Positions 1 through 8,933 of a stretch of DNA of 64,000 bases are shown here, in pieces; within the stretch, counting starts at the first letter, position 1; every line of letters begins with the position of its first letter. Both the position numbers and the translations under genes were made by a program. This stretch comes from Robbsia sp. KACC 23696 (GTDB lineage Bacteria > Pseudomonadota > Gammaproteobacteria > Burkholderiales > Burkholderiaceae): contig NZ_CP156626.1 in assembly GCF_039852015.1 (NCBI RefSeq), positions 2,080,249 through 2,144,248 of the forward strand, in the 5' to 3' direction. The notes below the pieces were generated by a model, which saw nothing but the letters and a program-made list of their open reading frames with translations, made no database searches and was not told the DNA's origin.

Positions 1-1020
1 CGTCGCCGCGCCGTCGCTGGTCGCCTTGGCATCGGCCGCGCCGCTGGCGCCGCCCGCTTCAGGAACCGCGGTGGCGGATGCCTTGCCCGCATCGGCAGCC
101 GAGGCGCTCGATGTCGGCGCGGTCGCCGACGCAGCCGATGCAGCGGAGGCCGCAGATGCAGCAGAAGCAGCCGATGCTTCGGCCAAGGCAGCGGCCTTCG
201 AGAATTGCGCCGCGCCACTGCTTCCCAGTGCCTGGCTCGACTCACGACGTGAGGTTTCCGATTGCTGCTTCATCAATTCGCCGAACGGGATCGGATTGTT
301 CAGCGTGTCGAGCGTGACCGTCAGGTCGGCCTTGTGGTCCTCGTCGAGGACCGTGATCTTGCCGGTGCTGAAGGTGATATCACGCAAGGCCACCTTCCAC
401 GCGCTCGGCGTCGAGCCGCCACTGGAGGCGGTCTTAAACGTGTAATTGTTGCGACCATCGTGTAGTCGTTCGATATCGACTTGCGGCTGCTGCAGCGCGA
501 CAGCCGGTATCGATACTTCCCGAACCAACAACGGGGGCACCGCGACATCGAAGTCGACGGCCGCGACCGTCGCCATCTGCTTTGTCCGCGCCCAGTCCGT
601 ATTGGCCAGAGAGATATCGTGCGCGCTGACGTGCGGCCATGGCAGCCAGCCGCGCCAGCCCGGTGCGTCGGGCGGACGCCGCCACTTGACTGAGAGATCG
701 CCATTGATCGCGAACGGCCGGCCCAACTCTTCGGAGACCTTGTTATTGATATAGGGCTTCGCGCGGTTCCAATCGAAGGTCGCAACGAAGATCACGATAC
801 CGACGATCAGTACGAGCAAGACGATCAGCAGCCACATCACGCCGCGCAGGATGCGGTTTTTCGGCGTCCGACGACGGCGCGGCTTCCCACCACCGCCACT
901 GTTTCCATTGCCGCCACTCGCTGTTGCGTCACGGGGAACATCCGCCGTAGACGTCGATGGGTTGGTGCGTTGTGAGTCCAACGCCCCCGTATGCGCGTCC
1001 TGTCCGGGCCGTTCCGCCAT
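1..1020 (-). CDS. AsmA-family envelope protein, N-terminal part (runs off left edge)
   Basis: The frame is open from an ATG at 1020 to the window edge, giving about 340 residues with no stop, so the C-terminus lies outside. The start is supported by a GGAGAGACAGG ribosome site just upstream. Residues 1-57 are a Ser/Gly/Arg-rich cytoplasmic leader. Residues about 58-82 form one strong transmembrane helix. Then comes the AsmA-type segment with DWNRAKPYI, GRPFAING and LSVKWR motifs, which is how AsmA/YhjG-like proteins begin after the anchor. AsmA-family proteins are inner-membrane-anchored periplasmic proteins linked to phospholipid transport to the outer membrane. After about residue 270 there is an Ala/Ser-rich low-complexity stretch. 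The family call is good; the exact subfamily cannot be judged without the C-terminal half. Confidence 0.8.
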   Translation of the reverse strand, partial: MAERPGQDAHTGALDSQRTNPSTSTADVPRDATASGGNGNSGGGGKPRRRRTPKNRILRGVMWLLIVLLVLIVGIVIFVATFDWNRAKPYINNKVSEELGRPFAINGDLSVKWRRPPDAPGWRGWLPWPHVSAHDISLANTDWARTKQMATVAAVDFDVAVPPLLVREVSIPAVALQQPQVDIERLHDGRNNYTFKTASSGGSTPSAWKVALRDITFSTGKITVLDEDHKADLTVTLDTLNNPIPFGELMKQQSETSRRESSQALGSSGAAQFSKAAALAEASAASAASAASAASAASATAPTSSASAADAGKASATAVPEAGGASGAADAKATSDGAAT

Positions 1021-1334
1021 TTGCCTGTCTCTCCGTACTGGGTTCTATCGTTACCAGGGCGTCCCGCGCCCGCCGCTATTCAGCGCGAAGCGAAGCGCAC
1101 CGCCCTGGTCCGGGTTGCCGATCGCGCGAAGACCGTCCCGCATCCGCGCCCGATGGCAAGCGCGCCCCATCGATGACGGGCGCACCCGACGCACATCGCC
1201 GCAAAAAACGTGCCCATGCATGGTGCACGCGCGCATCCGGAGAGGATGCGTCGAATGAAGGGGCGGGTGAAACGCACGCAGATGAACGGTCGGCGCTTAC
1301 GCGACTGGGGAGAAGTCCGACGCCGCTCGCGGGG
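1021..1334. other. Intergenic region between the AsmA-like gene and the hybrid kinase
   Basis: This 314-base stretch separates the end of the hybrid kinase from the start of the AsmA-family gene, both on the minus strand. Short open frames occur but none has a ribosome site or recognisable protein. It must hold the leader of the AsmA-like gene, whose ribosome site lies at its left end. I see no clear promoter hexamers, hairpin-T terminator or RNA gene in it. Confidence 0.5.
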
Positions 1335-3260
1335 TCAGCCGCGCGCCTGTGCGATGTGATCGAGCATCGATTCCAGGCGGTCAAAATCGACGGGCTTCGT
1401 CACATGGTTGCCGAAGCCGGCTTCACGGCAGCGCCGCATATCTTCTTCCATGCCATAGCCGGTGATGGCAATCGAGGGCGCATCCTGTTGCACGACATTC
1501 CAATGGCGCACGACGTCGAGCCCGGTGCCGTCCGGCAGTCCGATATCGCTGATCAGCAGATCGTAGCGTGCGCTATCGATGCATTGCCGCGCGGCGCCGA
1601 CGGACTCCGCCACATCGACGCGGTGCCCGAATACTTCGATCAGCTGCGCCATCGCCGCCGCCGTATGGGCGTTGTCCTCCACCAGCAAGACCGACAGCAC
1701 ATGGCCTGCCGTATTGACCGATTCCGGCGCCACCGTCGTATCGACGGCCACCGGCGTATCGCGCACCAACGGTATCGTGAAGGTGAAACGCGCGCCGCGA
1801 TCGCGACCCGCGCTTTCCGCGACGATCGATCCGCCATGCTTCATCGCCAAGGTCTTGGCGATGGCGAGCCCCAGACCCAGGCCGCCAAATGCCGGACCGA
1901 TCGTTTCGTCCGCCTGCTCGAAGGCGGAGAAGATTTTCGGCAACGCTTCCGCACTGATGCCGATGCCTGAATCGTCCACCCGCACGCTGACATGTTCGCA
2001 ATCGGGATTGAACATCGTCACGTTGATCGACCCGCCCGCGGGCGTGAACTTGACCGCATTCTTGACGATATTCCAGACGATCTGCTGCAGTCGCGCCGCA
2101 TCGCCGCGCACGCCGCTTTGCGTTTCCTGCCGGGTGATCTGCAGCGTCTGCCCTTTCGCCGAGATATCGGCGGCCGACATATTCACCGCATTGGCAAGAA
2201 GATCGCCCAGCGTCACCGAGGTAAAGTTCAAGCTCAACTTGCCACGCGCGATACTGGTCAGGTCCAGCAGATCGTCGATCAACCGCGCCTCCAGCTCCAC
2301 ATTGTGCTGCACTACATTCAGCAGATGCGTGCGCTCCTCGTCGAGTTCGCCCTTCATCCGCATCAGGCGAGCGGCCGCGAGAATCGGCGTCAACGGCGTG
2401 CGCAGTTCATGAGAGAGCACCGCCAGGAAATGGTCTTTTGCCCGGTTCGCCCGTTCCGCCTCTTCTTTTGCCTGCTGCAGCGCATCGGCCGTCAAACGCG
2501 CCTGCGTCGTATCGCGAACGATCAGCGAAAAGCCCAGCAGCGCACCACGCGCATCGTGCATCGCGGTGGTAACAAGGGAGACGAACACCCGTTGGCCGTC
2601 CTCGCGCGACATCCACCGGTCGTCGCTATGACTGCCCAGGACTTTCGCGGTACGTAGCGCCTCGGTCAGTACATCGTCCTGACCGAATAACACGGCCGCC
2701 CCGCCGCCCACCATCTGCGCTTCGGTATAGCCGAGGATTTGCCGGGCTGCATGATTCCACGTCTGGATATCCCCCCTCGGATCCAGCGTGATCACCGCAT
2801 AGTCCTTCAATGCGTCCACCACTTGACGGAAATGCGTCTCCGTCTCCTGCAGCCGCTCCTCGGCCTGCAAACGCTGGCGTTTCTCATCGCGTTCGGCGAG
2901 CGCGCGTTCGATCACCGCCGGCAAGCGTTGCAGACGTTGCTTCAGGACATAATCCGTCGCGCCGCGCTTCAGCATATCCACCGCGTGTTCTTCGCCCAAG
3001 ACGCCCGAGACGAAAACAAACGGTATCGATGGCGAGTGAGCCCGCGCCATCTCCAGCGCTTCGCCGCCGGAAAAAGTCGGCAGCACGAAATCGGCCAGCA
3101 CGACGTCATAGCGGCCGGTACGCATCGCCGCGTCGAAATCCACCGCGTTATCGACGATATGGGCGTCATAAGTGAAGCCGGCGGAATCCAGCCGCGCCAG
3201 CGTCAATTCAACGTCGAGCGAACTGTCCTCGACCAGCAGCAGATGCAGCGGCTCACTCAC
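1335..3260 (-). CDS. Hybrid sensor kinase, REC-PAS-HisKA-HATPase-REC, partner of bacteriophytochrome
   Basis: This is a 641-residue signalling protein. The N-terminal receiver covers about residues 5-120 with acidic pair E11/D12 and a phosphoacceptor Asp at position 57 (VVLADFVLP). A PAS domain follows (about 140-260), then HisKA with the H-box SHELRTPL, then an HATPase domain with N, G1 and G2 boxes (NAVKFTP, DSGIGIS, GLGLGLAIA). A second receiver ends the protein, with Asp in LLISDIGLPDG. There is no transmembrane segment and no DNA-binding output. The start is taken as the GTG at 3260, which overlaps the end of bphP by 8 bases (GTGAGTGA), implying translational coupling. A longer frame reaches upstream but lies inside bphP. 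Inference: the first receiver takes phosphate from the phytochrome kinase and gates this second kinase; the final target is not encoded here. Confidence 0.9.
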   Translation of the reverse strand: MSEPLHLLLVEDSSLDVELTLARLDSAGFTYDAHIVDNAVDFDAAMRTGRYDVVLADFVLPTFSGGEALEMARAHSPSIPFVFVSGVLGEEHAVDMLKRGATDYVLKQRLQRLPAVIERALAERDEKRQRLQAEERLQETETHFRQVVDALKDYAVITLDPRGDIQTWNHAARQILGYTEAQMVGGGAAVLFGQDDVLTEALRTAKVLGSHSDDRWMSREDGQRVFVSLVTTAMHDARGALLGFSLIVRDTTQARLTADALQQAKEEAERANRAKDHFLAVLSHELRTPLTPILAAARLMRMKGELDEERTHLLNVVQHNVELEARLIDDLLDLTSIARGKLSLNFTSVTLGDLLANAVNMSAADISAKGQTLQITRQETQSGVRGDAARLQQIVWNIVKNAVKFTPAGGSINVTMFNPDCEHVSVRVDDSGIGISAEALPKIFSAFEQADETIGPAFGGLGLGLAIAKTLAMKHGGSIVAESAGRDRGARFTFTIPLVRDTPVAVDTTVAPESVNTAGHVLSVLLVEDNAHTAAAMAQLIEVFGHRVDVAESVGAARQCIDSARYDLLISDIGLPDGTGLDVVRHWNVVQQDAPSIAITGYGMEEDMRRCREAGFGNHVTKPVDFDRLESMLDHIAQARG

Positions 3261-5751
3261 CGTCGGGTCCTGTCGATTGCGATGCGGTTGATGCGGGTTT
3301 GCGCAACGCGACGTAAAACTGCGCGCCGCGGTCCAGCTCGCCTTCGGCCCAGGTCCTGCCGTCGTGTCGCTCGATGATCCGTCGCACATTGGCCAGGCCG
3401 ATGCCGGTGCCTTCGAAATCCTCGGCGCGATGCAGACGCTGGAATACACCGAACAACTTGCCCACGTAGCGCATATTGAAACCCACGCCGTTATCGACGA
3501 CCGCGATCACATATTCGGTGGCCGTTTCCGTTGCCTGCACGCTGATTTCGGCGCGCACCCGAGTACGCGTGTACTTGACGGCATTCGACAAGAGATTGCG
3601 CACGGCGAGCAAGAGGAAGGTCGGATCGCCGGTCACCGTCGGCAAGGCGCCGATATCCCAGGCGATATCGCGTTGCGGATTTTCATGCCGCATTTCGCGG
3701 ATCACCGTCTCCACCAGTGTGTTCAATCGCACCGGCACCGGACGCAAGGCGGCGCGCCCCATCTGCGAGAACGTCAACAGATCGTCGACCAACGTTCCGG
3801 CAAAGCGCGCGGAATCGACGATGTTTTTCAGAAAGCGCGTGCCCCGCTCCGCGAGGCGATCGCCCTCATACTCGCGCAGCAGATCCGCATATCCGACGAT
3901 ATGGCGCAACGGCGCGCGCAGATCGTGCGAGACCGAATAAGAGAACGATTCGAGTTCCTTATTGACACGTCCCAGCTCGGCGGCGATGGCGGCCATTTCT
4001 TCCGCGCGACGCAGCACGATGCTCAGCACCGACGCACGGAACTCGTACGCGGCCGCGCGCTCGCCGTCTCGCCACCGCAGCGAACGATGCCGAACCACTT
4101 CCTTCCACGTCTCGAAACTCGTGCGCGGCGAAAGGCGACCGTTAGCGTCGGCACCGCCTTTTCTCGGATCGCCGGCCCACTCGATCGTGCGCACGACCTC
4201 GGGGCGAAACCAGATGACGAAGTGTCGATGCAAACGCGAGATTTGCACCGCCAGCAAACCGCTTGCCGTCTCCGCGAACGCGCGCGCGGCCGGCAACACC
4301 TCGCTGATCGCATCGCTTGCAAACACCTCGCGCGTCGATTGACTGCCGATGTAAGAGACGATCTCGTTAATCGTATCGCTGTCCGGCGTCACGCCCACCG
4401 TTACCGTGCGGCCTTCATAGACGACGGCCGCGCCGTCGGCTGCCATGAAACGCAGCAAGGCGCGCGGATCCGATACCAGGCTGTCGACAAAATCGTCGCG
4501 ATCCGACATCGTCGCGATCAGATCGACCAGCATGCGCCGCAATTCGAGACGGTATTCCGATTCGGCCCGGTCCTCCTTCGCTTCCATCTGCAAGGACAAC
4601 ACCGCGCCCAGATGCTCGCAGGCGGCCCGCGTCTCAAAATTCAGATGTCGCGGCGTCTCGTGATGGCAGGAAATCAGCCCCCACAAATTTCCTCGCACGA
4701 TGATCGAGATCGACATCGAACTCGCCGTGCCCATATTGCGCATGTATTGCAAATGCACCGGCGACACGCTGCGCAAGGTCGCATAAGAGAGATCCGCCGG
4801 TCTGCCCGTGCGCGGATGCAAGGGCGGCACCAGCGGCGACGGCGCATAGCCGGCATCGACGATCAGCCGGATCGGATGCTTCAGATACAGCGCCCGGGCC
4901 TGCATCGGGATATCGGAGGCCGGGAAATGCTGCCCCAGATAGGAGGTGTACTCTGGCGCGCGGTCCTCGGCGATCACCTGGCCGTTGCCGTCGTCGTCGA
5001 AGCGATAGACGAGCACGCGGCCGAACGCGGTGATGCGGCGCACTTCCCGCGCCGCCACGTCGCTCACCGCCTCGACGGTGTCGGCGTGTTGCAGGCGCCC
5101 GATGACGGTGCGAACCAGCGCGTAGATCGGACTGAATACATTGCCGACGTGATCGGTCGGCTCGATCTCCAACACGACCACGCCATCGTGCTCATGCAGG
5201 ATCAAGTCCAAGGTGCGTTCACCGCGCGCGCGCCTTGCCGCGGAGTCTGCCCCATCCGATGCATCCGATACCCGATGCGCGGTCGCCCCCAGTACGCCGG
5301 CGACACGGCACACATAGAGCGGCTGCCCCGCGATCTGCGACGACGCCAAGGCCTCGGCAACCGCCCGCGCGCCGTCCTCGCCGATCACCTCGGCGATGGG
5401 CCTGCCCTGCAGCGCCTGCGCCCCTGCGTGCGTCTCCGGCAGCAGCGCCGTGATATTCGCCGAACATTGCAGCACGCACTGCGCCTCGTCGAGCGTCACC
5501 AGATAGCCGTGCGGCTGGATCGCGCCCGGGATATGGATCGGTTCCGCGTCGCAGGCCGCCACCGCCGCCTGAAAGGCCGCGTCGTCGAACACCGGAGCGC
5601 CGCCGTCCGACGGCACTCCGCGCGAAGACGCCGCGGACGTGCTGGCGTCCGTCGGCATCACGGGCTGAACGGCACGCGCACCGGCGATCTCCATCCCCGG
5701 CAATTCCGGCAGACCCGCCTTATCGTCCGCATTGGGTGGGAGCGTCGTCAT
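3253..5751 (-). CDS. bphP: Bacteriophytochrome histidine kinase (red/far-red light sensor)
   Basis: The 832-residue protein has the classic PAS-GAF-PHY-HisKA-HATPase order. The biliverdin-binding cysteine of bacteriophytochromes is present at Cys67 (ACDAEPIHIPG, followed by IQPHG). The GAF domain carries PASDIP at 277-282 and conserved His in SPVHLQYM (about 333) and SCHHETPRH (about 363). The PHY tongue is visible as PRTSF near 542. The H-box is YSVSHDLRAP with His609, followed by ATPase boxes. No receiver is attached. Known family chemistry: covalent biliverdin IX-alpha, photoswitching between Pr and Pfr, and light-dependent autophosphorylation. Residues 1-55 are an extra low-complexity extension. 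The gene begins 4 bases inside bphO (ATGA) and ends 8 bases inside the hybrid kinase gene, so the three form one coupled operon. Confidence 0.95.
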   Translation of the reverse strand: MTTLPPNADDKAGLPELPGMEIAGARAVQPVMPTDASTSAASSRGVPSDGGAPVFDDAAFQAAVAACDAEPIHIPGAIQPHGYLVTLDEAQCVLQCSANITALLPETHAGAQALQGRPIAEVIGEDGARAVAEALASSQIAGQPLYVCRVAGVLGATAHRVSDASDGADSAARRARGERTLDLILHEHDGVVVLEIEPTDHVGNVFSPIYALVRTVIGRLQHADTVEAVSDVAAREVRRITAFGRVLVYRFDDDGNGQVIAEDRAPEYTSYLGQHFPASDIPMQARALYLKHPIRLIVDAGYAPSPLVPPLHPRTGRPADLSYATLRSVSPVHLQYMRNMGTASSMSISIIVRGNLWGLISCHHETPRHLNFETRAACEHLGAVLSLQMEAKEDRAESEYRLELRRMLVDLIATMSDRDDFVDSLVSDPRALLRFMAADGAAVVYEGRTVTVGVTPDSDTINEIVSYIGSQSTREVFASDAISEVLPAARAFAETASGLLAVQISRLHRHFVIWFRPEVVRTIEWAGDPRKGGADANGRLSPRTSFETWKEVVRHRSLRWRDGERAAAYEFRASVLSIVLRRAEEMAAIAAELGRVNKELESFSYSVSHDLRAPLRHIVGYADLLREYEGDRLAERGTRFLKNIVDSARFAGTLVDDLLTFSQMGRAALRPVPVRLNTLVETVIREMRHENPQRDIAWDIGALPTVTGDPTFLLLAVRNLLSNAVKYTRTRVRAEISVQATETATEYVIAVVDNGVGFNMRYVGKLFGVFQRLHRAEDFEGTGIGLANVRRIIERHDGRTWAEGELDRGAQFYVALRKPASTASQSTGPDGE

Positions 5752-6344
5752 GCGACGGTCGGGCGCGGAGCCGGCAGCCAGTGCTGCAGCGCATCGAAGG
5801 TCGCGCGCGCCGCAGCGACGGCCGCGTCATACTCGTCTGCCGGCACGCGCGCAGCCGCTTCCGCCTTGAACGCATTCCACATGCTGCCGGTGCGCTCGCC
5901 ATACGGATCGAAGTAGGCATAGCCCTGACGATCGCGCAGGTCAAAACGCTGCGCCATCGCCGGACCGATAAAGCGGCCGCCGAGCGTCGAACCTTCCATC
6001 ACGTACATCGTGCCGAAACAGGCGCCCAACCCCGACAGCGGCATGCCGTCGGCGTGCGCGGCGCCGTCCCGCGCGAGCCCGTCGGACGGCTGCGGCGCGC
6101 CGAGATGCGCCAGATCGGCGTCGAGCAAGGCCGTCTTCTCGCGCGCGCGCGCGAAGGCCTGCAGATCCGCCGGCAGCGCCGCGCGCAACGCAGCTTCCCA
6201 CGGGGCGACAAAAGCCCGGAATCGCGTCAACAAATCCACATAGTCGGACCGGGACATCGTCGGCCGCATGATGTCCATATCGCGCTCCAGCGCATGATGG
6301 CAATCGGCGGTTTCTGTTTTCAAACGGCTAAGAAGGTCAGTCAT
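5748..6344 (-). CDS. bphO: Biliverdin-producing heme oxygenase (BphO type)
   Basis: The 198-residue protein matches bacterial heme oxygenases paired with phytochromes. The N-terminal helix carries the proximal heme-ligand motif ETADCHHALE (H16 fits the HxxLE spacing). The distal helix has the YVMEGSTLGGRF motif with its flexible glycines. The reaction is oxidative opening of heme to biliverdin, iron and CO; the biliverdin is the chromophore for the next gene. The start chosen is the ATG at 6344 (MTDLLSRLK). An in-frame upstream ATG at 6404 would add 20 residues with no family support. The stop overlaps the bphP start in ATGA. Its promoter should lie in the 278-base gap shared with the divergent helicase gene; I could not pick convincing hexamers there. 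Confidence 0.93.
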   Translation of the reverse strand: MTDLLSRLKTETADCHHALERDMDIMRPTMSRSDYVDLLTRFRAFVAPWEAALRAALPADLQAFARAREKTALLDADLAHLGAPQPSDGLARDGAAHADGMPLSGLGACFGTMYVMEGSTLGGRFIGPAMAQRFDLRDRQGYAYFDPYGERTGSMWNAFKAEAAARVPADEYDAAVAAARATFDALQHWLPAPRPTVA

Positions 6345-6599
6345 GAAAGCGTGCGGCGGGTTCAATTCGTCAAGGCGGGCAGCGGTCCGTGCGCAGGGCG
6401 ACACACGATTACGAAGCGGAAATATCCGACTACATCATAGCAACGATTATTCGGGGCCGCTGCCGCCTTCGGCATTCCGCAAAAATGCACAAGATGCGGC
6501 GCACCGCACCGGAGCGCCAAGCCCAGCGCGCGCGGCGCCGAATAGGCGCATGCCGCTACGCTCGCCGACGGTGTTGCGAGGATGCAATTGCACGCGGAC

Positions 6600-6615
6600 C
6601 TGTATGCCTATACAG
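6600..6615 (+). promoter_or_regulatory. LexA-type SOS box upstream of the UvrD-like helicase
   Basis: The 16-base site reads CTGTATGCCTATACAG. It fits the CTGT-N8-ACAG consensus known for LexA of gamma- and beta-proteobacteria, and its arms CTGTAT/ATACAG are a perfect 6+6 inverted repeat around a 4-base centre. It ends 7 bases before the helicase ATG at 6623, so bound LexA would cover the start region. uvrD is a known SOS gene in E. coli. It lies about 255 bases from the divergent bphO start, so it probably acts on the helicase only. Confidence 0.82.
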
Positions 6616-6622
6616 TTTCGAG

Positions 6623-8866
6623 ATGAACACCGCGCCCCAGGATTCCCTCCACGCCGCCGCCGATACGACGGCGCATCCACGCATCGAGCACGATGCCGCC
6701 GCGCGTGCCGTCATGGCCGCCTTGCTGGACAAGCTGAACCCCGCACAGCGGGAAGCGGCCTGTCACGGCATCGGCGGCAGGATAGACGGTAGTGGGGATG
6801 GAAACGCGGCGCCCGCCTCGCCGCCCGAACCGTTGCTTGTCATCGCCGGCGCGGGCACCGGCAAGACCGCGACGCTCGCGCACCGGGTTGCGAATCTGCT
6901 CGATCACGGTGTGCCGCCCGACCAGGTGCTGCTGCTGACCTTTTCGCGCCGCGCCGCAGTCGAAATGACCCGCCGCGTGGACCGTCTGTTGGCGCGCGCC
7001 GCCGTCGAACGCGCCAAGCTCACTGGCGCCTCGGTGCGCCGCGCGGCGCAGGTGTCGCAACGCGACACCCTCCCCTGGGCCGGCACCTTTCACAGCGTCG
7101 GCGCCCGCCTGCTGCGTGAGTACGCCCCCTATATCGGCGTATCGCCGGCCTTTACGATCCTGGACCGTCCCGACGCGGCCGACCTGATTAATCTGGTACG
7201 TCATGAACGCGGGCTCTCGATCAAGCAGAAGCGCTTCCCGACCAAACAGACCTGCATCTCGATCTATTCGCGCGTCGTCAATACCGGCCTGGCACTGGAT
7301 GCGGTGCTGGCCCGGCATTTCCCGTGGTGCGCCGAATGGGAGGCGTCGCTGCGCGACTTGTTCGCCGCCTATGTCGAAGCGAAGCAATCCCAAGACGTGC
7401 TCGACTACGACGACCTGCTGCTCTACTGGGCGCAGATGGCCGCCGAGCCGGCCTTGGCGCAAGCGCTAGGCGAGCGCTTCTCGCACATCCTCGTCGACGA
7501 ATATCAGGATACGAATGCCTTGCAGGCCGATATCGTTCGACGGATGAAGCCGGACGGACGCGGCGTTACCGTGGTCGGCGACGACGCCCAGTCGATCTAT
7601 GCGTTTCGTGGCGCGACCGTGCGCAATATCATCGATTTTCCAAATACCTTCGCCACACCGGCGCGCGTCGTGACGCTGGACCGGAACTACCGCTCGACGC
7701 AGGCCATCCTCGACGCCGCCAATGCGGTGATCGGCCTGGCGACCGAGGGCTATGCGAAGCGTCTCTGGAACGACACCGACGCGACGCCCGGCGCGCGCCC
7801 GACCCTGGTGACCGTCGCCGACGAAGCGTCGCAGGCGCAATACCTGGTGTCGCGGATTCTGGAGAATCGCGAGGCCGGCGCCACGCTGAAGTCGCAAGCC
7901 GTCCTGTTCCGTGCCTCGCATCACAGCGCCCCGCTGGAGATCGAGCTGACGCGGCGCAACGTTCCTTTCGTCAAGTTCGGCGGCCTGAAATTCCTCGACG
8001 CGAGCCATGTGAAGGACCTGCTCGCCGTGCTGCGCTGGCTCGAGAATCCCCGCGATCGCGTGGCCGGCTTTCGGGTATTACAGATGTTGCCGGGCGTGGG
8101 CCCGGTCAAGGCAGGCCAGGTGCTCGACGCCGTCGGCGACGATTTAATGCGACTGCCCGGCGGCCCGACAGCGGAGGCCACGCTGCCGGCGCCGGCCGGC
8201 GTCGAGGGCTGGGACGCATTTGCCGCGCTGATCACCGATTGCGCCGGCCGCCGATCAGACTGGCCGGCGGAGCTAGACCGTATTCGGGACTGGTATGCGC
8301 CGCATCTGGCCCGCGCGCATGAGGATGCCGACATCCGCGAAGCGGATCTCGATCAGCTGCAGCAGATCGCGGCCACCTTCCCGTCGCGTCAGCGCTTTCT
8401 GACCGAATTGACGCTGGATCCGCCCGATGCGATCAGCGACGAGTCCGGCGTGCCATTGAAGGACGAGGACTATCTGATCCTGTCGACGATCCATTCGGCG
8501 AAAGGCCAGGAATGGGCCTCGGTGTTCCTGATGAATGCGGTGGACGGCTGCCTGCCGTCGGATCTGGCCACCGGGCAGATTGACGAAATAGAGGAGGAAC
8601 GGCGCCTGTTGTATGTCGCGATGACGCGCGCGAAGACGTCATTGGACATCGTCGTGCCGCAGCGTTTTTACGTTCACCAGCAGTCGGCACAGGGCGATCG
8701 GCATATCTACGCCTCGCGAACGCGCTTTTTGCCGCAACGCCTGGTGCCGCTATTCGATGTGCAGTCCTGGCCGCGCGCGGCGGCCCCCACTGCGCACGGT
8801 TCGCAGGCTCTAGCGGCAGTCAAGATCGACATCGCCGCCCGGATGCGTGGCATGTGGAAAAACTGA
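6623..8866 (+). CDS. UvrD/Rep/PcrA-family ATP-dependent DNA helicase
   Basis: A 747-residue superfamily 1A helicase. Walker A is AGAGTGKTATLA near residue 76, motif Ia follows as LTFSRRAAVEM, and Walker B/motif II is ILVDEYQDTN. Motif III is VVGDDAQSIYAFRGA, motif IV is LDRNYRST, and motifs V/VI appear as STIHSAKGQEW and LLYVAMTRAK. The family unwinds DNA 3'-to-5' in excision and mismatch repair. The start at 6623 (MNTAPQDSL) was chosen because the open frame upstream runs through the SOS box and has no family resemblance. I leave the symbol blank because several UvrD-like paralogues exist in Burkholderiaceae and this could be one of the smaller ones rather than UvrD itself. serB follows after 67 bases on the same strand. 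Confidence 0.9.
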   Translation: MNTAPQDSLHAAADTTAHPRIEHDAAARAVMAALLDKLNPAQREAACHGIGGRIDGSGDGNAAPASPPEPLLVIAGAGTGKTATLAHRVANLLDHGVPPDQVLLLTFSRRAAVEMTRRVDRLLARAAVERAKLTGASVRRAAQVSQRDTLPWAGTFHSVGARLLREYAPYIGVSPAFTILDRPDAADLINLVRHERGLSIKQKRFPTKQTCISIYSRVVNTGLALDAVLARHFPWCAEWEASLRDLFAAYVEAKQSQDVLDYDDLLLYWAQMAAEPALAQALGERFSHILVDEYQDTNALQADIVRRMKPDGRGVTVVGDDAQSIYAFRGATVRNIIDFPNTFATPARVVTLDRNYRSTQAILDAANAVIGLATEGYAKRLWNDTDATPGARPTLVTVADEASQAQYLVSRILENREAGATLKSQAVLFRASHHSAPLEIELTRRNVPFVKFGGLKFLDASHVKDLLAVLRWLENPRDRVAGFRVLQMLPGVGPVKAGQVLDAVGDDLMRLPGGPTAEATLPAPAGVEGWDAFAALITDCAGRRSDWPAELDRIRDWYAPHLARAHEDADIREADLDQLQQIAATFPSRQRFLTELTLDPPDAISDESGVPLKDEDYLILSTIHSAKGQEWASVFLMNAVDGCLPSDLATGQIDEIEEERRLLYVAMTRAKTSLDIVVPQRFYVHQQSAQGDRHIYASRTRFLPQRLVPLFDVQSWPRAAAPTAHGSQALAAVKIDIAARMRGMWKN

Positions 8867-8892
8867 GGCATTTCCCTGCGGCGCGTTGCCAG

Positions 8893-8898
8893 TACAAT
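8893..8898 (+). promoter_or_regulatory. Possible -10 element for serB
   Basis: TACAAT matches 5 of 6 bases of the sigma-70 -10 hexamer and lies 35 bases upstream of the serB ATG. No good -35 hexamer sits at the proper spacing, so this is tentative; serB may simply be co-transcribed with the helicase. Confidence 0.3.
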
Positions 8899-8933
8899 AC
8901 CCGCCTGTTCGCGCCCACTATTTCCATCCGCCG

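Noticed and set aside
3364-5916. An 850-codon open frame on the plus strand opposite bphP
   Set aside because: It mirrors bphP, is extremely rich in Arg and His, and shows no domain; long antisense frames are expected at this GC content.
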